Source of the DNA: Anaerolineae bacterium
Lineage (GTDB): Bacteria; Chloroflexota; Anaerolineae; Anaerolineales; Anaerolineaceae
DNA: 64,000 nucleotides
Assembly (NCBI GenBank): GCA_013178095.1
Contig: JABLXK010000004.1
Coordinates: forward strand, 248,001 to 312,000
Direction: 5' to 3'
Both the position numbers and the translations under genes were made by a program. Below the pieces are notes generated by a model. The model was not told the origin of the DNA. It saw nothing but the letters and a program-made list of their open reading frames with translations, and did no database searches. Each line of letters begins with the position of its first letter. Position 1 is the stretch's first letter. This document shows positions 7,835 to 16,849 of this stretch, piece after piece.

Positions 7835-8698
7835 ATGGAAAATAAACCGGTCTTGGCTGTGATTGGCGGTTCGGGGTTATACAACTTTTCAGCTCTGAAG
7901 AACACCCAATCCATCGAAGTGGACACGCCTTTCGGCAAACCCTCGTCCCCCATCCTCTTGGGCGAGCTGTCCGGTCGGAAAGTAGCTTTCCTGGCCCGTC
8001 ATGGCATCGGACACGTTTTCCTGCCCTCCGAAGTGAATTACCGCGCCAATATTTACGCGCTAAAAACATTGGGGGTCACGCGCGTTGTCAGCGTTTCTGC
8101 TTGCGGTTCATTGCGCGAGGATTATTCTCCCGGCCAAATTGTCATCCCCGACCAGTTAGTCGATCTCACCCATAAGCGCGAACGGACATTTTTCGGTGAC
8201 GGCATTGTGGCTCATATCGGCGCTGCCGACCCCTATTGCGAGCGCCTTTCCAACCTGGCTTATAATGCCTTGCTCGATAGCGGCGCAACCATTCACAAGG
8301 GTGGAACTTACATTACCATCGAAGGGCCCCGTTTTTCCACCAAAGCGGAATCCAACCTGTACCGCGAATGGGGTATGTCGGTGATCGGCATGACCGCCTG
8401 CCCCGAGGCCATTCTGGCCCGTGAGGCGGAAATGTGCTACACGACTATGGCGCACGTGACCGACTATGATGTTTGGCATGTCAGCGAAGAACCGGTCACA
8501 GTGGAAATGGTGGTGCGCGTGTTGCAGAAAAACACCCAGATCGCGCAGGAATCCATCCAAAGGTTGGTTGAGAGCCTGCCGGAAGAAAACACTTGCCCCT
8601 GCCAGCATATCCTGAAAGATTCCATCATGACCCAGCCCGATAAAATTCCTTTGGAAACCAGAAAAAAGCTGGATATTTTGATCAATAAATATATATAA
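7835..8698 (+). CDS. mtnP: S-methyl-5'-thioadenosine phosphorylase
   Basis: Cleaves methylthioadenosine to adenine and methylthioribose-1-phosphate in methionine salvage and polyamine metabolism. Family motifs are GGSGLYNF near the N-terminus, FLARHGIGH, SVSACGSLRE and TIEGPRFSTKAE. The C-terminal ATDYD-like segment reads HVTDYDVW; aspartates here select 6-aminopurines, supporting MTAP over the 6-oxopurine phosphorylase encoded at 21014. A good SD (GGAG) precedes the ATG, and a TATAAT at 7780-7785 may give it its own promoter. Its position between the FHA genes and the cell-wall fusion gene has no obvious metabolic reason. Confidence 0.88.
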   Translation: MENKPVLAVIGGSGLYNFSALKNTQSIEVDTPFGKPSSPILLGELSGRKVAFLARHGIGHVFLPSEVNYRANIYALKTLGVTRVVSVSACGSLREDYSPGQIVIPDQLVDLTHKRERTFFGDGIVAHIGAADPYCERLSNLAYNALLDSGATIHKGGTYITIEGPRFSTKAESNLYREWGMSVIGMTACPEAILAREAEMCYTTMAHVTDYDVWHVSEEPVTVEMVVRVLQKNTQIAQESIQRLVESLPEENTCPCQHILKDSIMTQPDKIPLETRKKLDILINKYI

Positions 8699-8699
8699 A

Positions 8700-11306
8700 G
8701 TGCAAATCTTTCCAACCACAAAAAACCGCAGCAGTGCGCTCCAAAGCCGATTATTCAGCCTGGCAGCCATCTGTTTGTTTCTACTGGCTATCGTCCTGAC
8801 ACTTTCTCCTGTTGTCCGCTATCGCTCCTGGAACGTGGACTTGCGCTGGTCGCATTGGGCGGCTTTTTTCATTTGGCTGGCCGGCGCCAGCTCTATTCAC
8901 CGCCTCACGCTGCGGCGTCTGGAAAATTGGGACGCGCTCATCCTGCCGGCGGCATTCCTGTTAGCCGGCTGGGGCATGCTCACCATTTGGCGGTTGAGCA
9001 TCATTTTCGGAATCCGCCAGACCTTGTGGTACATGGTCAGCATCGGCATGGCCGCCCTCTACTTCAGGATAGACGATGTGCTGGATATCCTGCGGCGTTT
9101 CAAATACGTCATCCTGACGCTGGGATTGATCCTGGCTATCCTGACCTTTTTCTTTGGAACATACCCCGGTGGTAACGGCCCCAATCTTTGGCTGGGGTTT
9201 CACGGAATCTATTTCCAGCCTTCTGAATTGCTGAAGTTGATTCTGATCATCTACCTCGCGGCTTTTTTCTCGGATAAATATTTCCTCCGCTTTAACCTGC
9301 TCCAAACCATCCTGCCTTCACTGATCCTTTTCTTGTCCGCTCTGTTCATCCTGGTGGGGCAGCGCGACATGGGAACCTCGCTCATCTTCATCGTGATTTA
9401 CGTTGGCATGCTCTATATAATCTTCGGGAAAAAGCGCATCCTGGCTTTCGGAGCGGTGGTGGTAGCGTTGGCGGCCGCGGTAGGTTACTTCTTGATCGAT
9501 CTCATCCGCATCCGTTTTCAGGCCTGGACACAGCCATGGCTGGACCCGCAGTCCGGCTCGTACCAGATCATCCAATCCACCATCGCCATTGCCGCCGGTG
9601 GGATTTTGGGCAGCGGCATCGGCATGGGGTACCCCGGTCTGGTTCCCATTCCGCACTCAGATTTTATTTACTCCTCGGTTATTGAAGAAACCGGAATGGT
9701 CGGTTCTATTGCGTTGATCGGTTTATTTACGCTGCTGATGTTCAGGGGCATTCAGGCGGCAATTAAGACCAATAACAAGTATTATCGCTTCCTGGCTTCC
9801 GGCATCACTATCTATCTGACATTTCAGACATTTCTGATCGTGGGCGGAAACATTCGCCTGCTGCCCATCACCGGGGTGACGCTGCCATTGATGTCTTACG
9901 GCGGTTCTTCCCTGGTCACTTCCATGTTGGCCATCCTGATACTGGTTAAAATCAGCGATTGCCGTGCAGACCTGGCGCGCGATCTTCACAGCTTGCTTCC
10001 CTTTCGCAATCTGGCCGCCCTGTGCTCCATCGGCCTGGCCTCCCTAGCATTGGTAACAGGATGGTGGGCAGTGGTGCGATCCCATGATCTGCAGCTCCGC
10101 CGCGACAATGCCAGGAATTTTATAGCCGCCCGTTACGTGGAACGTGGTTCAATCCTCGATCGCAACAATCAAGCCATCACCGCCACCTTGGGCTCCGTGG
10201 GAAATTTCTCGTATAACCTGCAATACCCGGCGCTCAGCAATACCATTGGTTATTTTGACTACGCCTTCGGTATGTCCAACCTCGAAGAAAAATACAACGA
10301 TTATCTCAGCGGCGAAAGGGGCTATTCCACTCCTGAGTTGTGGTTCAATTACCTGCTGTACAACCAGCCGCTGCCCGGCAGAGATATCCGCCTTACTCTC
10401 GACCTTCCCACTCAAAGCAGCCTGGATAATGCGCTGGGTGAAAGTCAGGGAGCCGCCTTGGTGATGAACGCTCAAACCGGTGAGATCCTGGCAATCTCCA
10501 GCTCACCCGCCTACAATGCCAACACCCTGGCCAGGAACTTTACGACCTGGAAAAGCGACGCAACCTCCCCTTTGCTCAACCGTGCCTCGCAAGGGTCTTA
10601 CCCTCTGGGCGAGCTGCTCACCCCTTTTCTGATTTCGGAAAATGAGGCGCTGCTTCAAACGGATTATTCCGAAACTGCCGGGGCAACCTCTCCCGCCTGC
10701 GCCATTAGGGATCAGCAGCCCCAATTATGGTCTGAAGCAGTCGCCAGTGGCTGCCGCGCCGCGCTGCGCCTGGCTGCGAATGGACAGAATGGTCCTTATA
10801 TTACCAGCCTGGTCTCCAAGTATGGCTTGACTGCTGTTTTTAATCTCGGATTGCCGGAAAATCCGGTTCAAAAATTAGATGAAGAGAGTAGTTGGCAAAA
10901 TTTGGTGTTGGGGCAAAATCGCATCCGGGTCAGCCCGCTGCAGGTAGCTTATGCTTTCAGTATCTTCAGCAACCAGGGGCGTCAATCTTCTCCGCATCTC
11001 CTGGCGGCTGTAAATCTGCAGCAAGAAGGTTGGGTGGAAGTGGAACAGGCAAGCGGTACGCAAGTGATCACGGCGGAAATCGCGGAAGATATTTCACGGC
11101 TGTTGGCCTCGCAGGAAATATCCGGTTGGGAACTGACCACGGAATCGCAAGATGCGAATGGCAGTTACGCGTGGTACGTGGCCGGCACGCCCGTCAATTG
11201 GCCGGGGACTCCAATGGTGCTGGTGATCGTGCGCGAGGATATGCAAGCAGAAAACCTGCAAGCGCTCGGCCGGCAGGTTTTCCAATCAATCACAAATTCG
11301 CTCTAA
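8700..11306 (+). CDS. SEDS glycosyltransferase (FtsW/RodA) fused to a degenerate PBP-like transpeptidase domain
   Basis: An 868-residue two-part protein. Residues about 15-430 are a polytopic SEDS domain. It keeps the critical aspartate in PHSDFIYSSVIEE (D321) and the signature PITGVTLPLMSYGGSS, so peptidoglycan polymerase activity is plausible. Residues about 440-868 resemble a PbpA-type class B PBP: a pedestal segment VERGSILDRNNQAI, then GAALVMNAQTGEILAISSSP, and GQNRIRVSPLQVAYAF. The active-site SxxK position reads YPLGELLTP (E638 where Ser is expected). The SxN position reads SGC and no KTG motif is found. Actinobacterial rodA and pbpA are adjacent separate genes. The start is a GTG one base after mtnP. 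The domain calls are secure; inactivity is inferred from missing residues. Confidence 0.88.
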   Translation: MQIFPTTKNRSSALQSRLFSLAAICLFLLAIVLTLSPVVRYRSWNVDLRWSHWAAFFIWLAGASSIHRLTLRRLENWDALILPAAFLLAGWGMLTIWRLSIIFGIRQTLWYMVSIGMAALYFRIDDVLDILRRFKYVILTLGLILAILTFFFGTYPGGNGPNLWLGFHGIYFQPSELLKLILIIYLAAFFSDKYFLRFNLLQTILPSLILFLSALFILVGQRDMGTSLIFIVIYVGMLYIIFGKKRILAFGAVVVALAAAVGYFLIDLIRIRFQAWTQPWLDPQSGSYQIIQSTIAIAAGGILGSGIGMGYPGLVPIPHSDFIYSSVIEETGMVGSIALIGLFTLLMFRGIQAAIKTNNKYYRFLASGITIYLTFQTFLIVGGNIRLLPITGVTLPLMSYGGSSLVTSMLAILILVKISDCRADLARDLHSLLPFRNLAALCSIGLASLALVTGWWAVVRSHDLQLRRDNARNFIAARYVERGSILDRNNQAITATLGSVGNFSYNLQYPALSNTIGYFDYAFGMSNLEEKYNDYLSGERGYSTPELWFNYLLYNQPLPGRDIRLTLDLPTQSSLDNALGESQGAALVMNAQTGEILAISSSPAYNANTLARNFTTWKSDATSPLLNRASQGSYPLGELLTPFLISENEALLQTDYSETAGATSPACAIRDQQPQLWSEAVASGCRAALRLAANGQNGPYITSLVSKYGLTAVFNLGLPENPVQKLDEESSWQNLVLGQNRIRVSPLQVAYAFSIFSNQGRQSSPHLLAAVNLQQEGWVEVEQASGTQVITAEIAEDISRLLASQEISGWELTTESQDANGSYAWYVAGTPVNWPGTPMVLVIVREDMQAENLQALGRQVFQSITNSL

Positions 11307-11307
11307 C

Positions 11308-12525
11308 CTAACCCGGTTTCACGAGGCGCAGGAATTTTCTCTTCCCCACTTGCAGCACGCCCGCTTCCAGGTCTGTGTTCCATTCGCTGATTGGCTTTTC
11401 ATTCAAACGCACGCCATTTTGGGCAATCAGGTTGCGTCCTTCGCTGCGGCTTTTCACCATGCCGGATTCCACCAGCACATCCAGGCAATTCAGGCTTCCC
11501 TTTAACTCATAGCTTTCCATCTCATCCGGGATAGCTTTCTGCTGGAACTTGACTACAAAATCCTGTTGGGCAGCTTTGGCTTTTTCGTCGCCGTAAAAAG
11601 CGCTGGTCACTTCCGCAGCCAGTTGCATCTTCGCATCGCGCGGATGCAAGCTGCCGTCTTTCAAAGCCTTTTCCATTTCCGCAACTTTTTCGGGAGACCA
11701 GCGCGTTACCAGCTTAAAATAAATCGGCATGGTCTGATCGGGAATGCTCATCAGTTTTCCGTACATATCTTCCGGCGTGGTGTTGATCGGAACGTGATTG
11801 CCCAGCGATTTGCTCATTTTTTCGGTTCCGTCCGTTCCGGGCAGGATTCCCAGGCAGATCGCAATATTGGGCAGCGCTCCCAGCGACGTCATCACTTTGC
11901 GGGCGGCGGTTACGATATTGAAAAATTGGTCAGTCCCGCCCACCTGAACGTCGGTTTTTAAACTGTAAGCGTCATAGCCCTGCATGATCGCATACAAAGT
12001 CTCGTGCACGTAAACCGCGTCGCCGCGTTCCCAGCGCAATTTGAACTTTTCTCGGCTGAGGAATTGCTGAACGGTGAAATTCTGTGCCAGGCGGATGATT
12101 TCCGCAAAATTCAATTTCGACAACCATTCCGAGTTGTAGCGTATGACCGTCTTTTTCGGGTCCAGGATGCGGAATGCCTGCTCGGCGTACGTTTGCGCGT
12201 TGGCCTTGATCACTTCCGAGGTCAACACCGGGCGGGTTGCATCTTTGTCGGAGGGATCGCCAATCAGGGCCGTGTAATCGCCGATCAAAAAAGTGACTTC
12301 GTGGCCGAATTCCTGGAATTGCTGCAATTTGCGCATGGTGACGGTATGCCCCAGGTGCAGGTCGGCTTTGGTTGGATCGTAGCCGCAGTAGACCTTCAAG
12401 GGACGATGTTCTTTTTCCGCCATGATCAACCGCTCGCGCAGTTCGGTTTCCATCACTTTTTTGATCTCATCGTCGCCGTATTCGGTGCCCTGCATGAGGA
12501 TCGCAACTTGGTCTTCGATTCGCAC
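11308..12525 (-). CDS. tyrS: tyrosyl-tRNA synthetase
   Basis: Class I synthetase of 405 residues charging tRNA-Tyr. HLGH at 57-60 is the HIGH motif, and EKMSKSLGN is the KMSKS loop. The C-terminus carries an S4 RNA-binding domain (LDVLVESGMVKSRSEGRNLI and on). The start is GTG at 12525, with GGAGG five bases upstream and TATAAT at 12556-12561. An open frame continues to 12915, but that region belongs to the divergent HNH gene. The gene ends 1 base from the stop of the convergent SEDS-PBP gene with no terminator between. Confidence 0.93.
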   Translation of the reverse strand: MRIEDQVAILMQGTEYGDDEIKKVMETELRERLIMAEKEHRPLKVYCGYDPTKADLHLGHTVTMRKLQQFQEFGHEVTFLIGDYTALIGDPSDKDATRPVLTSEVIKANAQTYAEQAFRILDPKKTVIRYNSEWLSKLNFAEIIRLAQNFTVQQFLSREKFKLRWERGDAVYVHETLYAIMQGYDAYSLKTDVQVGGTDQFFNIVTAARKVMTSLGALPNIAICLGILPGTDGTEKMSKSLGNHVPINTTPEDMYGKLMSIPDQTMPIYFKLVTRWSPEKVAEMEKALKDGSLHPRDAKMQLAAEVTSAFYGDEKAKAAQQDFVVKFQQKAIPDEMESYELKGSLNCLDVLVESGMVKSRSEGRNLIAQNGVRLNEKPISEWNTDLEAGVLQVGKRKFLRLVKPG

Positions 12526-12555
12526 AACTGCCTCCAGAAATAAAAATGATTTGGA

Positions 12556-12617
12556 ATTATACCAGCCCGAACCCTCAGCCATTCCCGGATTATGCAAAAA
12601 ATGACTCGTGCTATAAT
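12556..12617. promoter_or_regulatory. divergent promoters for tyrS (-) and the HNH gene (+)
   Basis: Minus strand: extended -10 TGGTATAAT (hexamer 12556-12561), giving a tyrS leader of about 25 bases with its SD. Plus strand: TATAAT at 12612-12617, giving a leader of about 11 bases to the ATG at 12635. The -35 boxes are weak in both. Confidence 0.5.
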
Positions 12618-12634
12618 CAGCGCAGGTTTTTGCC

Positions 12635-13135
12635 ATGGAAAGCGTTCTTGTTCTCAACGCCAACTTCGAACCATTGAACGTCTGCAATATGCACAAAGCG
12701 GTCTGCCTGATGGTGATGGAAAAAGCCCAATTGGTGATGAATGGCAGGGGAGAGATCCATACGATTGACCGGACCTTTCCGCGTCCATCCGTTATCCGGC
12801 TGGAAAACATGGTCCATCGCCCCAGGCCCAGAGTCAAACTGACCCGCAAGGAAATATTCAGGCGCGATGAGAACACTTGCCAGTACTGCGGTACCACCAG
12901 CGGAGTGCTGACCATTGACCATGTCGTGCCGCGCCATTTAAACGGCCCGCATTCCTGGGAAAACGTGGTGACAGCCTGCGCTTACTGCAATCATAAAAAA
13001 GGCGGCAGGACATTGGAACAATCCGGTTTAGCCTTAAAAAACCTCCCCAAAGAACCGCCTTCTTCAGCCATTTATTTATACAGCCATTATTTATCCGATA
13101 ACTCGGAATGGGTGGAATTCTTGCGCGGGTGGTAG
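12635..13135 (+). CDS. HNH endonuclease-family protein
   Basis: A 166-residue protein of the common bacterial McrA-like HNH family. Residues about 85-135 hold the zinc cysteines and the HNH core: CQYCG, LTIDHVVPRHL, NVVTACAYCNHKKG. The N-terminal half begins VLVLNANFEPLNVC, as is standard for these stand-alone proteins, whose role is undefined; proposals include DNA repair and nicking. It is transcribed alone, divergent from tyrS, and ends at a strong bidirectional terminator. Confidence 0.85.
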   Translation: MESVLVLNANFEPLNVCNMHKAVCLMVMEKAQLVMNGRGEIHTIDRTFPRPSVIRLENMVHRPRPRVKLTRKEIFRRDENTCQYCGTTSGVLTIDHVVPRHLNGPHSWENVVTACAYCNHKKGGRTLEQSGLALKNLPKEPPSSAIYLYSHYLSDNSEWVEFLRGW

Positions 13136-13159
13136 TAATCTTTAACCGTTCGTAATAAC

Positions 13160-13198
13160 AAAAACCGTACCTCATCAAAAATAAGGTACGGTTTTTTA
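13160..13198. terminator. bidirectional terminator between the HNH gene and lgt
   Basis: AAAAACCGTACCT and AGGTACGGTTTTTT form a 13-base stem with an 11-base loop, with T-runs on both strands, so it can end both converging transcripts. Confidence 0.88.
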
Positions 13199-13214
13199 TT
13201 CCCTGTAATTATGC

Positions 13215-14060
13215 TTATACGCCGGGAAGTTCGGTTTTTTCTTCCTCCGAAGATTCAACGGGATCCGCAGCCGCCCTCTTCGCGCGCAGATGGTTGAATA
13301 CCAACAGCGCCGCACCCAGCACCGCCACCACCGCCATCACCATTTGGTTGATATTGATACTGCCGACAAACGATGCATCCAAACGCAGGAATTCAAGCCC
13401 AAAACGTCCAATTGCATACACGATCATATAGATGTAAAGCAGATCGCCTGGCAGCAATTTTTCCTCTTTTGTCCGACCGATGGTGAGCAGCAGGAAAAAG
13501 TTGAACAAGTTCCAGATCGATTCATAAAGGAACATGGGGTGAAAAGTTGAAAAGCTCTCATACCCGGGTAATCTGTGCGCCAGGTCGATGGTGATTCCCC
13601 AGGGTAGATTGGTTGGAGGCCCATACAATTCCTGATTGAAGAAATTTCCCCAGCGGCCGATCGCTTGCGCCAGCGCCACACCGGGAATGATGATATCCGC
13701 CCAAGTGAGGAATTTCAATCCTTTGCGCTTGGTGTATATGAACAACGCCACAATTCCGCCGATGATCGCGCCCGGGATGCCCAACCCGCCATTGCGCGTA
13801 TTGAGAATCTCAAGCGGATGGCTGAAATAATATTCGGGCCCCACTCTCATCGACTGGGAGGGTGTAAAAACGTGCCAGAGGCGGGCGCCGACAATACCCA
13901 GGATCAACAGCCAGGGAACCATGTCCCAGACAATCTCGCTATCCAGTTCCCGCCGTTTCGCTTCGACAACGGCAATCCAAACTGCCACCAGGACCCCTAC
14001 CATTATGATGATGCCGTAAAAATAGATCTTCAATGGGCCGATCGTGAATCCATCAGGCAT
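13215..14060 (-). CDS. lgt: Lgt, prolipoprotein diacylglyceryl transferase
   Basis: A 281-residue polytopic inner-membrane enzyme that moves diacylglycerol from phosphatidylglycerol to the lipobox cysteine of prolipoproteins. The Lgt signature is clear: ARLWHVF, NGGLGIPGAIIGGI, and GRWGNFFNQELYG with its essential arginine and asparagine. The C-terminal half keeps FHPMFLYESIWNL. The C-terminal tail is acidic and cytoplasmic. With lspA at 23923 the window supplies the first two lipoprotein maturation steps, and three lipoprotein genes are also present here. Confidence 0.95.
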   Translation of the reverse strand: MPDGFTIGPLKIYFYGIIIMVGVLVAVWIAVVEAKRRELDSEIVWDMVPWLLILGIVGARLWHVFTPSQSMRVGPEYYFSHPLEILNTRNGGLGIPGAIIGGIVALFIYTKRKGLKFLTWADIIIPGVALAQAIGRWGNFFNQELYGPPTNLPWGITIDLAHRLPGYESFSTFHPMFLYESIWNLFNFFLLLTIGRTKEEKLLPGDLLYIYMIVYAIGRFGLEFLRLDASFVGSININQMVMAVVAVLGAALLVFNHLRAKRAAADPVESSEEEKTELPGV

Positions 14061-14101
14061 TTTTTATTCCTTTCTTTGATCAACAAGATTATGGGGTAAT
14101 T

Positions 14102-14680
14102 CTAATGCAATTCCTTCCAGGTAAACCATACACGTTGAAAAACTGTCACATAAGTCAGGATGGCCAGGATCCAGAGGCCGATGATGGGCTGCATCAAGAT
14201 CAGGCTTAACGAAGTCACCAGGTAACGTTCTACCCTCGTCAGGATTCCCAATTTGGGGTCGCAGCCCAGCGCTTGCGCTCTGGCTCGCACGTAAGATACC
14301 AGCAGGCTGCCGGTCAGGGCGGCAAACACCAGGATAGCTCCGTAGGAATGGTTCTGATTCAGGAAATGGATCAGCAAACCTGCCATGATCGCAATTTCCG
14401 ATACCCGGTCGGCCAGCGAATCCAGCAGCGCGCCAAATGGTTTGGGATTGCCTCCCAACCGGGCCAAAGAACCATCCAACGCGTCCAGCGGGCCGATGAG
14501 CAGCACCAGCCAACCGCCCATACGTACTTCTCCAATCGCCAAAAAATATCCCGCCAGGCAGTTGCCGGCCATCCCAATGATGGTAATGGTATCCGCTGTG
14601 AGTCCAATTTTCAGTAAAAATGCGCTGATCGAATTTAATAAGTCTCCAAAGATAGCGCGTAGTTTATCGGTCAACGTCAT
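14102..14680 (-). CDS. CDP-alcohol phosphatidyltransferase
   Basis: A 192-residue membrane enzyme that transfers a phosphatidyl group from CDP-diacylglycerol to an alcohol. The catalytic signature DxxDGxxAR...GxxxDxxxD is visible as DALDGSLAR followed by GALLDSLAD. About five membrane helices follow the usual plan. Acceptor choice cannot be told from this: phosphatidylinositol-phosphate synthase-like and PgsA-like forms share the motif. No clear SD is seen. It lies between ftsK and lgt, probably in one transcript. Confidence 0.85.
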   Translation of the reverse strand: MTLTDKLRAIFGDLLNSISAFLLKIGLTADTITIIGMAGNCLAGYFLAIGEVRMGGWLVLLIGPLDALDGSLARLGGNPKPFGALLDSLADRVSEIAIMAGLLIHFLNQNHSYGAILVFAALTGSLLVSYVRARAQALGCDPKLGILTRVERYLVTSLSLILMQPIIGLWILAILTYVTVFQRVWFTWKELH

Positions 14681-14708
14681 GGTTTAATCAATTCCGCTTT
14701 CAATATTT

Positions 14709-16844
14709 TTAATACTCGGCCGCATCCTCATCCGATGGCTGCCCGCTAAGCACTTCGCGTTCACGCCCGCCGGTTTCCGCCGGTCCCACAATCCCTCGCG
14801 CTTCTAATTCATCCATCAGGCGTGCTGCCCGCGGAAATCCGATGCGCATCTTGCGCTGCAGCCAGGATGTGGAAACGCGGGATTCCTGCCGCACCGCTTT
14901 AATGGCTTGTTCAATCAACCCGTCTGATCCCTCACTGAGCGTGGGCACCAGGTCTTCCCAGGGAGCTTCCTCTTCCTCCGTTGATTTCTCTTCTTGAACA
15001 GCATTCTGCCAGTAACCAATGACGTTTTCAATTTCGCGGTCGTCGATCAGCACTGCCTGGGCGCGTTTTAACCCGGCCGATTCGGGATCGAGGAAAAGCA
15101 GATCGCCGCGTCCCATCAGTGTCTCCGCACCATTTGTGTCCAGGATAACCCGCGAATCAACCGCGGAAGCCATCATGAAAGAAATTCTCGCCGGAAAATT
15201 GGCTTTGATCAAACCGGTGATGATATCCGTGCTCGGGCGTTGGGTAGCGACAATCAGATGAATTCCGGTCGCGCGCGCCATTTGCGCCAGCCGCACCACG
15301 TAACCCTCGGTTTGGTCGGGAGCCGATTGCATCAAATCGGCCAGCTCATCGATGAAAATCACAATCTTCGGTAAATGTTCCCCACCCCGCCGCTCCATTT
15401 TTGCGTTGTAAGCATCCAAATCGCGGGCATTGGCGGCCTCCAGTTTGCGATAGCGGTCTTCCATCTCCTTGATTCCCCAGGCCAGCACGCCCAACATGCG
15501 ATCCAGTTGGGTTTCAACTTTGCCCATCATATGCGGCAGGCCGTTGAAGCGCAGCAGTTCCACCATTTTGGGGTCCAGAATTGCCAGGCGCAGGTCATCC
15601 GGTGAATTATTCATCGCCAGGCACGTAATGAGAGAGGTCATGAAGACCGATTTCCCGGAACCGGTCGTGCCCGCCACCAGCATATGCGGCATGCGCGCCA
15701 GGTCCGCCGTAACGGGGCTTCCGGAAACGTTCAAACCCAACGCCAATTTCAATGGCGCAGGTTTGGCTTTGAATTCATGGCTGCCAAGGATGGACTTCAA
15801 GCGCACCAGGTTGCTGTTGGTGTTGGGGATCTCTATACCAACAAAAGAGGTGCCCGGAATAGGCGCTTCGATTCTGAGGCGGTCCACCGATAAAGCCAGG
15901 GTGAGATCGCGGTTTAGCTGCGATATCTGGGAAACGCGCACCTTTTTGCGAACAACGTCGCCCTCTTCGTTGACCTTTTCCACATAACCGGGTTCGACTG
16001 CGTACTGGATAATGGTGGGGCCGACACGGTATCCGGCCACCCGCGCCGGTACGCCGTACTCCTCAAGTGATTTTTCGATCTGGATGGCTTTGGCATGAAT
16101 GAACGATTCATCCGATAATGCTTTTTGAGGGTCAAGCAGCAATTCCAGAGGCGGTAATTTAAGCTTGCGTTGAGGGATTGGCATCGCCGGCATTTCCGGA
16201 CGTGAATCAGTCTCCCCGATGGATTCCTGGTCGGCCGTTGTAATGGCATCATCCTCAAAATGTTCGAGGGGATTTTCGGATGATCTCTGCGACAGCACAT
16301 CGGTAAAATAGCGATCGATTCTGCGAATCAAGGGCTTTATGAATCCCAGGCCATCCAGTGTGGATGCAAGCCAGATCAGCACGATCACAATGGTCGCCGG
16401 GATTTTCCCCGCAACGCTTTGAAAGATACGCGCCACACCCCAACCAACAATGCCGCCGTCCAAACCCAGGTGAGCGCGGTCGACTGAAAAGCCGAGCACC
16501 GCCGAAAACAGAGCTAACAGGGAAAAAAGTGAAATTTCAAGGGCAACAATCCGTTTCAGGTTAAGTTTTGGAAATTGCTCAATGCGGCGCAGCAGAATCA
16601 ATAGTCCGATATAAGCCACAAATCCTACCAGAATGTAACTGCCCCACCCGAAGCCACCGGCGATCCATTGGCTCCAGCGTTTGGATATTGTTCCGGCTGA
16701 GAGCCCCGCCAGACTCAATCCGGTGATGATTGACAGGCTGATCAGCACAATTCCAACCAGGTCCTGTCCGAAGCGCTGGATTGTTTGCGCAAGGATCTCC
16801 CGGATACCATTCCGCGCAGGCTGCGTTTTTCTCGAATTAACCAT
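14709..16844 (-). CDS. ftsK: FtsK/SpoIIIE DNA translocase
   Basis: A 711-residue membrane-anchored DNA pump that clears chromosomes from the closing septum. Four membrane helices fill residues about 30-175, followed by a short linker (about 195-235). The alpha-beta motor has Walker A GTTGSGKS (K398), the Walker B segment IVIFIDELADLM and TQRPSTDIITG. The C-terminal winged-helix gamma domain includes SWLQRKMRIGFPRAARLMDELE, which in the family reads KOPS-type orienting sites. The linker is short, as in SpoIIIE, so it needs no separate septal-ring domain. It starts 5 bases after the S1 gene. Confidence 0.95.
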   Translation of the reverse strand: MVNSRKTQPARNGIREILAQTIQRFGQDLVGIVLISLSIITGLSLAGLSAGTISKRWSQWIAGGFGWGSYILVGFVAYIGLLILLRRIEQFPKLNLKRIVALEISLFSLLALFSAVLGFSVDRAHLGLDGGIVGWGVARIFQSVAGKIPATIVIVLIWLASTLDGLGFIKPLIRRIDRYFTDVLSQRSSENPLEHFEDDAITTADQESIGETDSRPEMPAMPIPQRKLKLPPLELLLDPQKALSDESFIHAKAIQIEKSLEEYGVPARVAGYRVGPTIIQYAVEPGYVEKVNEEGDVVRKKVRVSQISQLNRDLTLALSVDRLRIEAPIPGTSFVGIEIPNTNSNLVRLKSILGSHEFKAKPAPLKLALGLNVSGSPVTADLARMPHMLVAGTTGSGKSVFMTSLITCLAMNNSPDDLRLAILDPKMVELLRFNGLPHMMGKVETQLDRMLGVLAWGIKEMEDRYRKLEAANARDLDAYNAKMERRGGEHLPKIVIFIDELADLMQSAPDQTEGYVVRLAQMARATGIHLIVATQRPSTDIITGLIKANFPARISFMMASAVDSRVILDTNGAETLMGRGDLLFLDPESAGLKRAQAVLIDDREIENVIGYWQNAVQEEKSTEEEEAPWEDLVPTLSEGSDGLIEQAIKAVRQESRVSTSWLQRKMRIGFPRAARLMDELEARGIVGPAETGGREREVLSGQPSDEDAAEY

Positions 16845-16849
16845 AAGCT

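Noticed and set aside
12526-12915. N-terminal extension of tyrosyl-tRNA synthetase by 130 residues
   Set aside because: The region is antisense to the HNH gene, has no similarity to synthetases, and a GTG with an ideal SD and a nearby promoter lies at 12525.
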